Under the pieces are notes generated by a model that saw only the letters and a program-made list of their open reading frames with translations, ran no database searches and was not told the origin of the DNA. A DNA stretch of 49,051 bases from Planctomycetota bacterium (lineage in GTDB: Bacteria > Planctomycetota > PLA2 > JAEUHO01): contig JASJDY010000032.1 in NCBI GenBank assembly GCA_030065025.1, forward strand, positions 1 to 49,051. The letters are read 5' to 3'. The translations under genes were made by a program, and so were the position numbers. Of the stretch, positions 48,438 through 49,051 are shown piece by piece (the stretch's first letter is position 1; every line of letters begins with the position of its first letter).

Positions 48438-49004
48438 ATGAGGTGGCTTGCCGTCCTCGGCTGCACGATCGTCGGCTTCATCCTGCTCGTCTTCGTGGGC
48501 CTGCTGATCGCGGCGTCGCACGTCAGCGAGCGCGCGAACCGGACCAAGAGCGAGGACAACGTGCGCACGCTCCTCACGCTGCACTTGAACGCGGCAGATC
48601 ATGCGGGGGGTCTCCAGGGCCGCAACTGGATCCTCAGCTTGGTGGCAGCCGGTGTGATCAAGGCCGAGCACCGTCCCAACCTCGTATGCCTCTTCCCCAC
48701 GACCGTCGCGGGTCTCGACGATGTCGACCACGGCGAGTACCTGGCGCTCACGCCCGAGCGGCTGCGCACGGAGCGCTTCCCGCATCTGACAGGCTTCTGC
48801 GGTCCTGGTCCGCTCGAGCCTGGGTGGGAAGGCCCGCGGCCCCTGATCGGTGACCTGACCCACGAGGGCGGCGCGACCATCGGTTTCAGCGACGGCAGTG
48901 TCCGTTGGCTCGAACGCGAGGAGCTGGGCCTCGGCGACGACGATCCGATCGAGGCCGGGCCCGACTCGCGCTCACCCATCTTGCGGATGTTGTCGTCGGA
49001 GTGA
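48438..49004 (+). CDS. Membrane-anchored protein, smaller member of the tandem pair
   Basis: ATG 48438 follows the previous stop by 3 nt; 188 residues. The N-terminus is one membrane helix (LAVLGCTIVGFILLVFVGLL). From about 38, NVRTLLTLHLNAADHAGGL and LQGRNWILSLVAAGVIKAEH parallel the upstream protein, as does the end TIGFSDGSVRWLEREELGLG with ILRMLSSE. The pair looks like a tandem duplication in which the upstream copy gained an N-terminal domain. GFSDGSVRWL fits the DUF1559-type ending. Possible type-II-pseudopilin relative, but no prepilin cleavage motif is seen. Confidence 0.7.
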   Translation: MRWLAVLGCTIVGFILLVFVGLLIAASHVSERANRTKSEDNVRTLLTLHLNAADHAGGLQGRNWILSLVAAGVIKAEHRPNLVCLFPTTVAGLDDVDHGEYLALTPERLRTERFPHLTGFCGPGPLEPGWEGPRPLIGDLTHEGGATIGFSDGSVRWLEREELGLGDDDPIEAGPDSRSPILRMLSSE

Positions 49005-49021
49005 TCGACTGCCGGGGCGCT

Positions 49022-49051
49022 GTAGGGGCGGCCGGAGAGATCGCGAAGCGA
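49022..49051. repeat. GTAGGGGC repeat, copy D cut by the window end
   Basis: GTAGGGGCGGCCGGAGAGAT is followed by CGCGAAGCG, sharing head and AGCG-loop style with copies A and C. The closing arm (GGCCGCCCC expected) lies beyond the window. Confidence 0.4.

Overview
The window is high-GC, densely packed bacterial chromosome with about 47 protein genes, one tRNA gene and no phage, transposon, CRISPR or rRNA. Several traits recall Planctomycetota: secreted HEAT-repeat/von Willebrand A proteins, a DUF1573 lipoprotein, short proteins ending in a G-F-x-(D/N)-G-x-V-R motif, a lysine/alanine-rich histone H1-like tail, an N-acetylornithine-type carbamoyltransferase and a futalosine-pathway (MqnD-like) homologue. 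This assignment is an inference from gene content; no 16S or other marker is present.

Layout. 1-5.8 kb: end of a sensor kinase gene, its OmpR-type regulator, and two tandem SLC13-type transporters with RCK_C domains. 5.9-14.2 kb: secreted TPR protein, thiolase, H1-tail/MqnD-like fusion, DUF1573 lipoprotein, glycine C-acetyltransferase (kbl), two secreted HEAT proteins (one with a degenerate vWA domain) and a single-cluster ferredoxin. 14.2-21.3 kb: acetylornithine-type carbamoyltransferase with a small membrane protein on the minus strand, facing a kinase-receiver hybrid, then a GAF-SpoIIE phosphatase, an FtsX-like permease with its ATPase, and a PASTA protein. 21.3-30.4 kb: NTF2-like and TPR proteins, a two-gene ABC-2 exporter, a dipeptidase with a lipoprotein, an unknown gene, a large secreted GH84-like/CBM9-like protein and a CinA-type protein. 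30.4-37.7 kb: tRNA-Ala(CGC), a 47-residue membrane protein, a divergent phosphoglycerate kinase, an orphan MlaF-like ATPase, a DUF429-like protein with no normal start codon, a MoxR/vWA pair, a bacilliredoxin and a small unknown gene. 37.7-49 kb: a Trx-like protein without its cysteines, a secreted HExxH metallopeptidase, CvpA, a two-HTH protein, a lipoprotein, a NifB-like protein with no radical-SAM cysteines, a DUF4190 protein, an intact HEAT-vWA protein, a site-2-protease homologue and two tandem paralogous secreted/anchored proteins.

Cross-cutting signals. (1) A TANNNT hexamer, nearly always preceded by G or C, sits upstream of at least 28 protein starts. In 17 cases it ends only 5-10 nt before the start codon, which predicts leaderless mRNA; in 11 it lies 19-46 nt away, almost always with a Shine-Dalgarno motif between. 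(2) Several proteins keep a family's fold but lose its catalytic residues (NifB-like, MqnD-like, Trx-like, one vWA, PGK-like). (3) A dispersed GTAGGGGC-headed stem-loop repeat occupies gene borders.

No single operon looks like a complete undescribed defence or biosynthetic system. The most novel items are the cysteine-free NifB homologue, the histone-tailed MqnD homologue and the leaderless promoter class.
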